A stretch of 64,000 nucleotides of DNA from Lingula anatina (taxonomy: Eukaryota > Brachiopoda > Lingulata > Lingulida > Lingulidae): positions 596,800 to 660,799 of the forward strand of contig NW_019773592.1 of NCBI RefSeq assembly GCF_001039355.2, read 5' to 3'. Made by a program: the position numbers and the translations under genes. Positions 25,667-39,274 of this stretch are shown one piece after another. The notes below the pieces were generated by a model that searched no databases, was not told where the DNA came from, and saw only the letters and a program-made list of their open reading frames with translations. Each line of letters opens with the position of its first letter. Within the stretch, counting starts at the first letter, position 1.

Positions 25667-28260
25667 CAGTAATGTGAGCCATCCACATTTCACTGGGTAC
25701 CTCCATTTTTCAAAGGAATACACAACACCACAGGTTCATGACACCGTGTGTCTGTAGGCTTCAAAGCCGCTTACATCATATTTCATTCCTTTGTATACAA
25801 GTTGATGCTTGTGTTCTTTGGTGGATTAAAATGTGTGATTCCAGGGTCAGAATTGTACGTGGAAAATAATTGTTGAAAGTATCTATGATAATGTGAGGGT
25901 CATTCAGACACAATCTGAAATGGATTTTTGAATTAATCATCTTGATTCTTAAGATGTGAAGCCATCACAAAACCCTTAGAACCTTGGTTGGGGAAAAAAC
26001 CAAATGTACCAGCATGTTAGTACACATGGCATATTATTAATTAAAAATGTAAGCCCTGGTCAGCAGAAACCCAGGGGTTGACCCCCCAGGGACTCACCAT
26101 TAACCACAGAAAGACCCAGTTCAAATGTTTGGATGTATTCCTCACTGAAGTTGAACACCTTTAAAATGGGATTGGGGATTGATACTTCTCAGGCAAGGAG
26201 GGTTTGTTTTTCATACCTGGAATACCGAGTCATAAACTTTAAGAAGGAAGGACATACATTACCATCACACAGGCTATGCAATGCCATCGTCATCTTTTGA
26301 TCCACTCAGATGGATGTTGTAGAATAAAAGGACGAATTATGCATTTATATAAGTAAAGGTTTAGTTTATTTAAATTTCCTTTATGTGATATGTAATATAG
26401 CTACAATTGTACATTGATTTTATTTTATGGTAACACCCAGCCAGAGGCTGTTGATAGTGTTCATGTCATGTAATATAGTGTAGAAAGAGTCATGGTATGT
26501 AATATCTTTAAGTCCTGTTTATATGTGGGTTATCTAGTTTACTGGATCAGTCCCCTCCTCCTCCCCCCTCCCCCCCTGGACAGACAGACCTGCCCTAGAA
26601 GCAGTTTCTGGGTTTGCTCTTGCAGTATGGTTTGTTCCAAAGAACTTGTGTAAAAAAAACTGATAACTGATGAGGACTTTTTATTTTTAAATACAAAGGT
26701 GCCGATTTTTTTTTGCACGTTTCAGTCCCCTGTATAAGACTGTGTTTTATTCTAATTGAGTCCCTTTACAATATCATTATTGTTGTGATAAAACTGCACT
26801 GTAAATGTTTGCACAACTCATTTTATAGCAGCATAAGTAAAGGCCTGCATATCAGATACATTTTACAAGGGCTACATTTGCACAAGAAATGCCATGAGGA
26901 GTACTGGTTCAAGCTGTCATTTTACATTTCTGCCAAATACTGTTTTGATGATATACTACCTAGTCTAAAAAAATAAGAAAACTTAATAGAGTCTTCATAC
27001 CATTCATGAGTTTGGTGAAATCTAAATTAAATGTCTTTAAAAAGTCAGAGTGACCTTAAGAATCCAAACTTCTTTAATCCTAGTTGCAGGTAACTGATTA
27101 TGACTGTATATTGGAATTTCTGTTATTATTTTGCTGATAACTACATAACGAGGATTATAGGTAGGCATTTGCTAACCGCAAGTCTTTTTATTCAAAGTAT
27201 GATTGCCCCAAACACCAACAGAAGGGCAAAAGCAGAGGGGGTTGTTGTTGCGGTTCAATTGCATACTTAAATACCAAAAAGACTGGTTTCCAATAGTCTA
27301 GTTTGAATAAGGATTTGCCTGCATAAAGGTGTTTTATTGTGTGTTGTAGATCATATGTATTCTGTAATGCATTGGGCGTAAAGTCCTTCTTGACACCCCA
27401 GAGGTGGATCTGTTTAACAAATAAAATGGTTAAATATGATCACAAATGCTGGCATTGTGTGTAAGGAATGTTTCATAAGACACTTTTATCATTGTGATGA
27501 CACAAATGGAAATATCTAAAATATCCTGCATACTGCAGGCTTGAAGGATACAGTCACTGGGGGAGGTGAGATAGCTGCATTGTGTTTGGTTGAGATATGG
27601 TGGTGATTTGTCTCAACTAGCGCATTCATGAACTTCTATGCCAATAAGAGAGCCCTTCATTTTGTGTGCAGTTGCATGTTACCTGGAAGTAGTAAACATG
27701 ATGTGAAATTGACAGGTCCACAGAATGTCCAGAAATTACTTTTGAATATATATAGTTTTTTTTTTTGGTCATTTCATAATATGGAACATGATGATTTTGA
27801 TGTTACCAAATGCAGGGCATTAAAAAATTATGCAGAGCAATAAGTACTATTGTTTCCTATTTTAGATACTTTTCATCTGCATATTTAAGAGAGAAATGTA
27901 TCATAAGTAATTGTATAATTTTATACATGCCTTTAAAAGTTTTTTATGAAAGTTTTAATATATTTTACAGCATATTCTTCTTATCACATAGCTGTCAATG
28001 TGAATGTTGAAAACACATATCATAAGCAGATATATTTATCATTGTAATAATTGCTATACAATACCTGCAACATAAAAACAGATAGTACAATTAATTTATT
28101 TATTATATTCCAAATGTCTGTCTTAGTATTGAACACTATATGGGATACTTATGTATCTATATATAAAAATTATATTATGTATGTATGTATGTAAGGGTAG
28201 ATTGGCACAGAAAACAGCCAGTTTTTGTACATTTGTTTTGATATCAGAATAAACTTTAAT
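25667..28260 (+). other. Probable 3' UTR and downstream flank of the FBXL7-like gene
   Basis: No coding sequence recognised. AATAAA occurs near 26324 and 27420 and again near 28250 (AGAATAAACTTT); any could be the polyadenylation signal. A poly-pyrimidine stretch lies at about 26553-26580. Confidence 0.4.
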
Positions 28261-28614
28261 TAACATTACTTGTTTATCTTTCTTCATTTATAATTTAATT
28301 ATATGTGGCAAGTTAACGTTAGGTTTTGCAATACAAAAACAGTGGAATCAAATTGAGAATTAAATTGTGCAAGGAGAAAGTAATTAAACAAAAACAGGCA
28401 GTCAGACTTCCAGAAAGGAAATAATTCCTCTTGAAACATCTGCCTGCTAGAATTCACAAAAATACTGAGCAAACTTGCTATCGAATGTTAATAATAAATA
28501 TGAAAATTCAGACAGAAATATATGAAAGCTGTTATCACAATACAGAATGTGTTAGTTGAGACAATGTACTGGCACTTAACAACTCGGTGGGTCGGTGCTG
28601 GGACAGCTGGGTGC

Positions 28615-28618
<4 letters not shown>

Positions 28619-28700
<82 letters not shown>
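28619..28700. repeat. (TC)n-(TA)n compound microsatellite
   Basis: About 34 bp of TC followed directly by about 47 bp of TA. Confidence 0.96.
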
Positions 28701-28704
<4 letters not shown>

Positions 28705-29597
28705 CACGGCGCAGTCGGCAGCACGTGTGCTCATGTAAATTTACAGGCAATCTCCACTCGCCGATCATATTGTGGATTGGCATCATCAAATAAAGGATCT
28801 CAAGTGAAGAAGTTTAAAAGAAAAGAAAAATATCGAAATCAACGAAATAAAACAACTACGCTCTTGATGGGAATTGATGAATATTATGGTCCGGCAAAAT
28901 GAATTCAACTGTTGCTCCAAAATACGAACATTTTTGGACTTTAACCTTCAAACGAAGCATTGGCCACTGAAAAAAAAAAGAAAACTAATCAACACATTGA
29001 ACTATGTCATATTTTTCTCCCCCTCTCCCTCAGATATTAAGGAAAACCTTGTATCAGTGACCTCTTTCACCCAGCCTTCAAGAGATACGTTTCAACTTCT
29101 CAAGTTGATAAACTATGACTTAATGCCCATTAAGCGCTTACTAGAATTTAAACAGCACTACCGCGGTTGCCATGCAAAACTTTTGTTTCCATAACGCGCC
29201 CCTCGTGCGTATTTCCACATAAGTAACTAGGTCGAGGGCTTTGTTTTAGTAATAAGTCAAAGCACCAAAACGCAGTTCTAGTAACCGCAACGCCTTTATG
29301 GGTAAAGTAGGAGTGCTTCAGATTCCAGCAGAAACTTGCTTGCAGTATGGCGTAGAGTGATTCCTCTCTTAGGACTGTGACATGAAAATTCAGCATATCT
29401 GACTTGACGTTGTGACGTAATGATGATCTGATAAGGAATATTAGGCCGATTGAAAAGCTTGTTCAGTTCAACACGTCTAGGCTAATTCAAGCCAGAAAGA
29501 TCGTGAACTAGTAGAATTCCAGAGAGGAGTTAAAATACAGGACGCGGGTTATACTTTTAACTTGGTAGCTGAGGTAACGTGCAGTAATAGTTTTACA

Positions 29598-31039
29598 ATG
29601 GCGGCAACGGATAACAACATTCACGAGCATATCGCAAGACTCAGACTGAAAATGGTGCAACAGGTAAGAAAAACTTTGAAAGAAGTCACCAAAATGTCTT
29701 AATCCATACACCATATCTTCTTAAATAAATTAAAAGGACGGTTACTGTGTGAGAGTTGGCGTGAAAAGGTATTTGATTTATTCTTGATTAACCCCAACCG
29801 CCTTAAAATGCATGGGATAGGGGGTGTCTTAATTAACTGAACAGCTGGGACCAAAGCAAAACACCTCTGAATATGAACAATTGGCCGGTACTGTTTAGAT
29901 AAACCTGATGGTTGTATTCCAATATTTCATTCATATATTTCGTATTTCTAAAGAAGTAGGCCCTATCACAAAATGTGACCACTGTACAGACCTAGCTGTC
30001 TCCGAACAGCCCCCCAAATTTCAGCGCATGTTACTGGACCCCCCCCCCTCTCCCCCTAATATAGAAATAAGTGTTCATCAGTGACCTCCTTTAAATAGCA
30101 CGACAATTCACGCGTTGGCACTCCTATTTACGGCCTCTGACATGTACTATTTGTGGGTCATTTGTACATGAGTTTTCATGCTACGTGGTATAAGTCAGGA
30201 TACCAGACAAGGGCAAAATAGGCTAGAAAAAAAAGTGATATCTGTGGATTATTGACTGTAGAGTGAAGTGTATACCTGTTCAAATAACCTGTCATCTCTC
30301 CGCCCTATCTTTAATCACTTTAATCACTAATGTAAGTGTTTGAGTAAAGAAGATACGTGGGTTATTCAGCTGAACTAGTATATCAAAATTTAGTTAACCA
30401 AATCCCCTCGTCGATTTCAGTATAGGGGTTGACGTGCGTAATGTCATACTTTTTAATTTGTTTTTTAATGATTTTTTTACCTTTGAATAAGCAATCAAAA
30501 AATCTATCAAAATATTTAACAGAAAAAGGCTTCCCCTATAAAACGCCTCGACTATTACCTCCCTCAAGAAAATTTTAATGATTTAGATCGAAGTTTGTAA
30601 ACTGACCGGTTCTAAATGGGAACAAATGACCGCCATGACCCAAACTTCCCCTCCAAACTACTGACCTATCACGAGATGTTTGAATGAGATGTGCCTCCCG
30701 TAGATGTTTGAATGTCTTATTATGTTATACACAAGTTGCTATGGTAAAAACATCACAGTTCAGACAACACACACACACTGTATATCATAACCGAAAGATA
30801 AGTCATGTAATATGAAGATAACCCACAGGTATCAATATAAAGTTTGGATATTTCCAACGCGGGGATTATACTAAGACACACGTCACTGCTTGTACTGGTA
30901 TTTCGACAGAAGTGACAGGTGATCCTGAACAACGAATATTATTTGACCGTTTTGAATTAAAAAAGAACTTCTAGTGGTATTATTATTTATGCTTCTGATT
31001 AACAGACAGACAGACAGATAGACAGACAGACAGACAGAC

Positions 31040-31070
<31 letters not shown>

Positions 31071-31691
31071 CAGATAGATAGATAGATAGATGAACGAATG
31101 GATGGATAGACCAACAGACGGAAAAATAGATGTCTGATCCCTGTTAGTAAATTAAATGAAAAACCATAACAATTCTTCAGGATTTGTCATATCTGTGCAC
31201 GCATCTTCCTATACTCTGAAATGTTACCATGGTGTCTTGAATAATGAGATGTTCTTCTTGACAAACAGAGCTACATTATCTCTGATAGTCGCACATCTTA
31301 TCACACAATTCCATACAACTTTCAGAAACTGGCCAGGGCTAAGGGCAAGGCGGTGAGATCTCCATCGCCCCAAGGTATCGTTTTGTCTTAAAATTTGTTT
31401 CTAATATTTTTCCACGAAAGTATTTCTTCTAAAAATTTGTCCCAACACATTTTGTAGAGAGCGATATGAAACTTTTTATATTGCACTACCGTAAAAGCGT
31501 AATTAATAACCAGTTTGACTATATAAGCAAGTAGTTTTTCTTTAAAAAATTAATAATATATTTGAAATGGTATTATTTGGACTGTTTCAGAGGACGGTCC
31601 CACAGACAAGGACCATCATTTCAGACTACAGCAAGCTGTTCTACGGAGGCAGGAACTTCTGGACAGAATCAGGGTAATAACACCCTTACTG

Positions 31692-31723
<32 letters not shown>

Positions 31724-34700
31724 TCGTTTGTTTCTTTGGTAACAACCTTATTATTTTAAAAAAGAAAAGACAAAATATGAGAATTTCTTTTATTGAAATG
31801 CCCTTTTTTGCAGCAAGAAAATGACCGATTACGTCGACCAAAGTCAGACGGTGGTAAGAAGAGAAAGCCACCTTCACCGCCACCATCGCGACGGTCGTTA
31901 CCGGGTGAGAAATTTCTCAGAATCTTAACTTAGATATGATATCTGTTAACTAGCATGTAAGCTGATAGCGTATTTTTAAAAATCAGAATCGTTTGATTTT
32001 ATCGAGATAAAGAGCACGCAGAATCTTAAGGTGATAATATTGCGTTCAATCGAAACCTTTTAATGCCTACGGGTATGGAGAAAGCTAATATCAGAATCGG
32101 CTTCATAAATCTTGTTTTATTACCCCAAACTTCATTATTTGATAACATAAATCACACTCTGCTCTGCTAATTGACAGAAACCCTATTTTATCAGATTATT
32201 CCACAAAACACATCATTGAACATCAAGTTAAACCCATAAGTCCTGTGGCCCCGAGACTACGACCCATAGAGAACCCACCGCAGCCACCACCTCCTCCTCA
32301 GCCGTACGTCCCACCGCTGCCACCACAGTTTCCGTCCCAGGTGATACAACAGGGTCCCTTCCCAGCCGACACCAGCACCAAGACTAATAAAGGAGGTGGG
32401 TCTGAGGAATTATCACGTTATCTGCGAAACATTTCAGGTCTTCGGAATATGTATTATTATTGATGATGAACGTAATACAGAAATACACTCTACAACACAA
32501 TTTACAGTCAACATCTTTTTAACATCACAGACTGCATTTGGAAACTGAATGATAGAATCTTTTTTGGAATATATTGATATGACGGACACAGCTAAAAAAC
32601 ACTTAAAGTCATGCTGCTGAATTTGTTACACGCTATTGAACCTTAACTTTGAGATCGATGCTCTATTGAATCGTGTCCATACTACTAATATAGTATCAAA
32701 TGCTCACGGAAAGAAAATAATGCTGAAAATAATACTGATTTTCCTGACACTAAATGAACTATATTCTACGTAGATTTCATGGAGATGTTGATGATGCAGA
32801 ACGCACAGCTACACCAGCTAATGATGCAGCAGATGATGATGTCAAGTCTCTCTGGAAGTAACTCTTCAACGAAACAGTCAGTCCCACAGTTTACGGTCCC
32901 CCTGAACCTCTACCCGCCGGAGTATCCCCAGCCACCGCCTCAGCCACAGATTCTAACAGTAAGTTGATTTTTTATGGCGGGTCTAGGGGATCACAGAGAG
33001 CACGTGCCCCTCCCGTGACCCCTGAGTTATCCCTTCCTCCCCCTTCCTTTCTTCCACACAAACAAGAAGAATGAACAATGCGGGACCAAACCAGGCATAC
33101 TACATATTACAGTAAAATTGCCCTTGTCTTCTGTTTTGTTTGCTCGGGTAAAGGAGGTTCTTTTACCCGAATTTTTTTTTTTTTTTTTTTGCTTGAATGA
33201 GATGCCAAATATGGGAAAATTGAAGTTTTGTCTGTTTGTTCACATGTCAGTCTGTATTCTTTATAATTGAAAAAAATTACAAGATGAGATATTCATAGGA
33301 ATAGATGTTCATTGTGCATTTCTCCTCAAGGTAAAGAATGACAGACCAGCGTCTGTCCACCATCATCACTACAGCCTGAGACAGGAGGCGCCACCTCCAC
33401 CACAACCCCAACCCGTGATCCACCACGTGACACAATTACCCCCTATACAGACGTGAGTCCTCTCTCTCTCTCCCTCCCTCCCTCTCTCTCTCTCTCTCTC
33501 TGTAGGGCCTTTATTCTTCTTATCCTTCTCACTGCGATTGTGTGCGTGTGTGTGCGCGTTTGTAATTTACGTGTGACATCTATCAATGAAAATACTCTCT
33601 GATCACAGGGCGCGCTAGTACGGTAGTCTGTAACAGCATATACTTTAATTTTGTATACTAATTTAGAGTCCCCTGACATCAGAGAGTACATTTATAATAC
33701 CTGTAGAAAGTGAGGGATATCTTCTGTTTCAGGCGTGTCCTACCTCCCCCGCCTAGAACCCCGTCATCAGTTACGCCGCCACCTAAACCGAAGAAAATGA
33801 GGGAACCCAAGGGTGAGATACATTTGCCGAATTCCAACTTGACATTTGACGGGTATTACCCTAATATTCAGCCGCACTGGTATCATCAGCTTTATCCAGT
33901 TTGAGAGCACGCTCATAGAGGGCGCATTTTACCCCTTAGCCAAGTCATTATGATACGAGGCATGATGTTCCGTATGAACTCTTAATGTGACAACAAATCG
34001 TCATCTAATTCATGAGATAAAGTGATGAATTAAGATGCCTGTAGAACTTATTTATTTTGTAGCGTGTGATGTTTGATGTTGTTTTTCTTTGCGTAATAAA
34101 AAGTGTGCTGTACACTATGTGCTTTTAGTTTATTTTTGTGTAACAGCCGTGTGTTTTCCGTCGCTTTAAATGTTTTTCGTTTTAAAACGTTTATTCGCAC
34201 CTGGAACTGGAATGAATAATTCTTTAATGTGTTAGGTTAACCACTAACTGTTAATTAAATGTATGTATACACTTTTGCACTTTAACTGAAATACGACCGT
34301 GAATTTAATTATATGCGACACTAACGGTAGTGTATCTATAAAGTTTAATGGCTACACAAGCGTCCTTGCATGTTTAAATAAATCATAAAAATAGCCTTAT
34401 TGTGTGATAATCTAAATTAACTAAAATTCAAGCAAGGCTGCCTCATATGCTAGCATGGTGCATGTTTTAACTGCATGTTTCAGTACTTCATCGGCCTCGG
34501 CCAGCTTCTAAACCTCCCACCCCTGTGCAATTACGTAAGTATGACAGTCGTTTCTTTTGTCTTATGCATGTTATATTACTGAAATCTTTATACCTAGAAC
34601 TTTGAAGGAGAGACAAGACTCGGATCTCCAACTAGTGATCGGAATTAGTATCTCTGTCGATGTACGTTAAATATTGAAAGTAGAAATGCCCGGGTTATCT

Positions 34701-34895
34701 TTTACTTTGAACATATTGTTTACCACATAAAATTTATAGCAATTAATAATATGCTGATATATTTCTTGTAAACAGCTTTAAATTTTTTTTCAAATGATGA
34801 AAAATATATTAATATTTCAGCAACTCCAACCCCACCTTCCAAACCTAAGCTTGTTCGTAAGATTCCTTTCCCTGGCTCCCGTAAGTATGAACTTC

Positions 34896-34949
<54 letters not shown>

Positions 34950-37900
34950 GCGTGCATTACGACATTACGTAAACAGCATTTCGAGTTTTTGCACCTTAAT
35001 TACTACTGTACTCCAGTTTGTATATAGTAATATCAATTATCAATTGCAATAAATAATAAACCAGAATCAGATTATTTCTACAATGCTTGATTCCGAATAT
35101 TTTTGACCCTAGGTCTCCTGCGTAAACTCCGCCACATATTTTATGCTGCATGGTTTATAGCTTTCCTCAGAGCCGAGATGCGAAAGGTACTGTTTGTATG
35201 GTGGGATATAGTGGCTGATTGTGTAATAGGATCTTGTTTGGAATAATGTAGTTTTATTTTACCCGCATTATGTATTTCCCTGTCGACGTTTTACTGCTGA
35301 TTTAAGGTGATATCCCGTAGAATTGCAGAATGTGTAATTGATCATTTTAGACGGTGTGAATTAGAATTTTAACTTTCTTTATCAATATTGTAGACAGTGC
35401 TTCGACGAAGCGGGGTTTTTCAAAGATTATCATTATTGTTATTATTATATTGCCTGCAGCTGTTTGGAGATATTTTTTATCGTTTTTCCTAATTTTATTC
35501 CGTTTTATTAAAAGCCACGTCTTCAAAATGACTTCTTGAAAATTGAGTCAAAGCGCAACAAAATTATCATCTACTCTACTTGTACTTCAACATTTACGCA
35601 GAGTGCTCTCTCGTTGTAAGTGAAATCTATCCAAACAGCCAGCAATTAAATATTTTAGTGTTAGAATTAACAGTTTTCAATATTTTTTATCGAAAAATCA
35701 CCGAAGAATGTTTTGTTTGTGCCTGTCATTACGATTTCAGAATAAAGGAAACAAGCCCAATGAAAAGTTCATCTTTGGCATTCAGCTGAAAGAGGCGGTG
35801 GCGGCTTTACATAGAATATACCTCAACGTAAGTATATGTTAGAGCATGCTTACCCATACACGCACCACCCAAACCCAATATAGAGGTGCAAACGATGTCN
35901 TTTATTTGCTTACAAAACAGAAACGCGTGGGCGTAAAATTGGGACATTTGTGGATTTTTGTTCTATACACATGTAAGTTTTAAAAAATTGGATAATACAT
36001 CGAATTCATTCAATTTCATATTTTGAGACTTGAACTTGTGAAATGCACCTCTATATTGGGTTTGGGTGGCACGCGCATTTGCAGAAATTACATAAGCTAG
36101 CAGGGGTAGCCAAATTGGCCATGCTAAAATTGTAATATACAGTGCAGTCACTTACTCAAATGCATGCCAGCTGTTTCTTCTTCATTTTGTATATACCACG
36201 TTCTGTCACAAACCTTCATCATAATATACAAATAAGACAAAGTATTATTTATGAAAGTACAGTTAAAAAGGACGACATATAATTGACAAACGTGAGGCAA
36301 ATAGGCCTACTGATTTTGTAAATCGATCCTGTAGGTATTTCACACGCTGTGTGTAATCGCTACAGAACAGCCCAAAAACAGCTTAAACTCAACCGGAGAA
36401 AATACATTATGTTTTCATATCCACCATTCTTTTAATCATACTATTTTCCTATTTATACCACCCCAGCCTGACGGTAACATCTACCTGATCCTTAGTGATA
36501 TGGTTGGGGAGGGAGCACCTGATCTATATGTAGAGGACAAAGGGCGGTTTGGAACCAGCCCTGAAGATAAGCAAAATATCCAGGAGCTCACCTACATTGT
36601 GGAGAATTTGACTTATCATATTACGGAGATCATGGTGAGTGACATGAGTATATGCCGTACGCATACAGTCTTTTGATAAACTTGAGAAAACTAGGGAAAA
36701 TGCTGTCGTCGATTGATGAGATTTTAAAGAACATACTTCTATTTACTGAAGATTTTTGTTCAGCATGAAACTAAATTTCATAACATTTAGCTAAAATGCT
36801 CACAATTTTGTTATCGTTTGAAGTTCTTTTAGTTCCTTTTGACTTGTAAAAAAAGAAAAGTAAAACCACGGAATATCATACAATGTAAAAACAATTTTTT
36901 TTATTTTTCACCAGCCCGCCACTGGTGTGCTTGGGACGCACAAGAAAGCCGCCATCTTTGAGCTGATCAAAGAAGGCAAGGAGTTTCCAGCCGGATATTT
37001 CTGGCAGATGGAAAGGGTAAGATTACACGGGGATTGCTCTAGGAGATCCGTGTTTGTCACAGGGCATCATTGTACATATGTTTTACCCTCAATAAAGTCC
37101 GTACGATTAACGATGTTTTATAATTTTCCTGTTTTACGTTTGCCAAAAGAGTGAGAAAAGGCGTAACTGTATAGATAAGCGCAGTCTCCGAGTTCTATCG
37201 CTTGACTCGAGATGGGTAGTCCCATAAAAAACCGCTACAGCTATCTTCATGTACTGTTTTAATATTTAAAAAATGACGTTAAATTGATATTTTTAGGACC
37301 AATTGGAGTTTGATGAAAATGATAAAATAACCAACGTCACAGACGCAAGGGCGTTCTTCCTGTTGATTGGGATATTTTTGTCTCGAAGTTTAGTGACCAC
37401 GGTAAGCTAAAGAACTGTTAATATGTAAGATAAATACAGTGGAAATATTAAATCAGGGATCATAACGTTCATGTGTTCCGTGATATTCAGTGCTTGTAAA
37501 CTCACCTGTAATATACAAGTGCTGTTTCAGTGCCGTAGGCAAGATTACAAAAACGGTCTCTAAAAAGGATCAGCTACTTTTTATGCGTTTGCGTAATCCT
37601 TAAAACCTTCAAAATATTTTTTGCAAGTCAAAGAGTCTTTCAGTGTATGATATCACGTGATGTCTTTGTTTAATGTCAGATATTTGAAATGAAAACTTGC
37701 CAATTTATGGGAAACCACGACTTTCTGTTAACTTATTATAAGAGGTATTTGTCAAGACATCCAATAATTCCAAATGCTGTTTCAGCTACTGATGAAGCCC
37801 CTGGACTACGGTTTGTCCACTACTGTCCTGTCAGAGGTCGGAGAGAGGAATCTCAAGCTGCTGGCCACTATTATAGTCTATTTGATACGCGTGGTGGCGG

Positions 37901-38895
37901 TGCCGAGGAAACAGACACCATTGGTGAGTACAGTTGACGTCCGAGGTCGTGTTCCCACTGAAGTTGTAACGGTCTTACTTGGCACAGTCCGAGCAGACCG
38001 TGTGTTCGTGACCCCTAACCGTTAGGAAGTCAACCTTTTCCCTCTACTGGGATAGTATCGTTTGATTAGCTTCATGTGGTGTGGCGTAACCATGCACTGG
38101 TGACGTAATGCGTTCTAGTAAAGTGTAGGCCCCATGGCAGTACACTCACGCTAGGTTGCTTACATGCTTTTTTTACACACATTTTACACACACTTATTAA
38201 AAGAGGAAAAGATCAGACCTCCCTCAAGTTGATGCCTTTATTTTGAATTTAAAAAGGTCATTTGGTAATCCAGATTAACAGTACATATAGTAGGATATGT
38301 CAAACCAGGATTTTCGTAATCGGAATTCGCAGAATATTGAAATTAGTGTAAAGGCAAGTCAGTCTCTGTGCACACGACACACAATATTAAAGTGCAATTA
38401 TATATATGTTTACTAGTAAGGTATAATTTAATGCGTGTTTTTTCAGCCAATACCGTACGAAATATCAAAGTTTCTGTACACTGATGAAGAGATGAAATTC
38501 ATACTGTCCAAACTGAAGAAAAGTTTAGATTATGCAGAGGTAAAGCTGGAAATAAAAGATAAAAATATTTCACCTTTCGGTCTTTTAAGTGAGTTTAAGA
38601 AAATTATATTCAGATTTATGATAAAATGAACTCATCTATAAGACAAAGATAGCAATGCGCCTTTTTTCATCAAAAATTAAAACAAATAAAAATATAAAAG
38701 ACTAATTAGATGCGTCATTAAAATGATCCCATGGTGAATATATAATAATGAGGCCTGAACAGATCGTCACATGCCACACTGCTTTTGTCATCTTCCGTCA
38801 TATTTTTTTGTCTTTTGTAGGGTTTGCTGAGAGACTGGGGTGAAGAATATGTTAAACGACTTCGAGCTGCTGGCCCTACCAAGAAGGAAGGATAA
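29598..38895 (+). CDS. C21orf58/PRR29-like (DUF4587-like) protein with unrecognised C-terminal half
   Basis: Eighteen exons join in one frame to 609 codons plus TAA: 29598-29663, 31326-31374, 31591-31673, 31814-31904, 32195-32395, 32774-32958, 33331-33452, 33733-33812, 34484-34534, 34821-34880, 35113-35186, 35741-35827, 36467-36634, 36915-37016, 37297-37401, 37786-37923, 38447-38539, 38821-38895. All introns are GT/AG and every phase agrees. The start ATG begins MAATDNNIHEHIARLRLKM. Residues 1-90 are charged and helical (coiled-coil-like, Arg/Lys/Gln/Glu). Residues 97-330 are Pro-rich with a Met/Gln helix MEMLMMQNAQLHQLMMQQMM (about 166-185) and a HHHHY motif; this Met/Gln helix plus poly-His/Pro arrangement is the signature of the DUF4587 group (C21orf58, PRR29), of unknown function. 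Residues 331-609 are a mixed helical domain with hydrophobic segments (AAWFIAFLRAEM; FFLLIGIFLSRSLVTT; LLATIIVYLIRVVAV) that I do not recognise. Human C21orf58 is much shorter, about the length of the N-terminal half. Two genes read as one is possible, but frame and splice sites argue for one. Confidence 0.82.
31004..31092. repeat. (GACA)n-(GATA)n microsatellite
   Basis: Interspersed GACA and GATA tetramers for about 90 bp, in intron 1 of the C21orf58-like gene. Confidence 0.95.
32774..32958 (+). CDS. Exon 6 of the C21orf58-like gene: Met/Gln helix
   Basis: This exon encodes the family-diagnostic amphipathic Met/Gln/His helix, then a Ser-rich linker and a Pro/Tyr-rich tail (LNLYPPEYPQPPPQP). 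It enters in phase 1 and leaves in phase 0. It is the best handle for assigning the gene to the DUF4587 group. Confidence 0.8.
34901..34951. repeat. (CT)n-(CA)n microsatellite
   Basis: Dinucleotide tracts in intron 10, starting about 20 bp after the splice donor at 34881. Confidence 0.93.
35113..38895 (+). CDS. Exons 11-18: unrecognised C-terminal domain
   Basis: Codes residues about 330-609. Exons 12 to 17 each have a length divisible by three and phase 0 at both ends (87, 168, 102, 105, 138 and 93 bp). Motifs visible are LLRKLRHIFYAAWFIAFLR, IYLILSDMVGEGAPDLYVED, GVLGTHKKAAIFELIKEGKE and PIPYEISKFLYTDEEMKFIL. There is no signal peptide and no catalytic motif I can name. The hydrophobic segments are short and interrupted by charges, so packing in a helical domain is likelier than membrane insertion. 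Confidence 0.75.
35865..36069. repeat. Inverted repeat pair flanking an N
   Basis: A 26-bp arm at 35865-35890 (beginning CCACCCAAACCCAATATAG) is exactly reverse-complemented at 36044-36069. An undetermined base lies at 35900, just inside the left arm. The pair is in intron 12 of the C21orf58-like gene. It may be an old fold-back element, or an assembly join at the N. Confidence 0.85.
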
Positions 38896-39268
38896 ACGTT
38901 GACCTGGATTTTCAGTAGCAATCGTTCCAAAATGTTCGTTGGTGATTTGGACGCTTGGATTCACCGTTTGGAGGTCATAAACAAAAGAGACGCGCAACAC
39001 CCTTCAACTAAACAATGTCCGATTGCTTTCTTTCCGCCAAAAATCAACTTCATCACGAGCCTACACATCGTCATAGCAGAAAATATCTGTGCTAATTATC
39101 ATTTTTCGGGAAACAATGTAACAAAATTATGAGGTGTTTCTTTAAATTATGAGGTGTTTCGTTAAGTGAGGGCATTTGGACGAGTTAAGTTACAATGATT
39201 TCACATACGTGCTCGCCAAATATGCACATTTAAGAAACAAAATGGATAAGATACTTATATGTGTTGCA

Positions 39269-39274
39269 CAATAA
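39269..39274 (+). terminator. Likely polyadenylation signal of the C21orf58-like gene
   Basis: AATAAA about 370 bp after the stop codon. It is the first good hexamer on this strand after the gene. Confidence 0.45.

Noticed and set aside
29166-29180. GTTGCCATGCAAAAC upstream of the C21orf58-like gene as an X-box
   Set aside because: The second half-site does not fit the consensus, so a ciliary-gene promoter cannot be argued from it.
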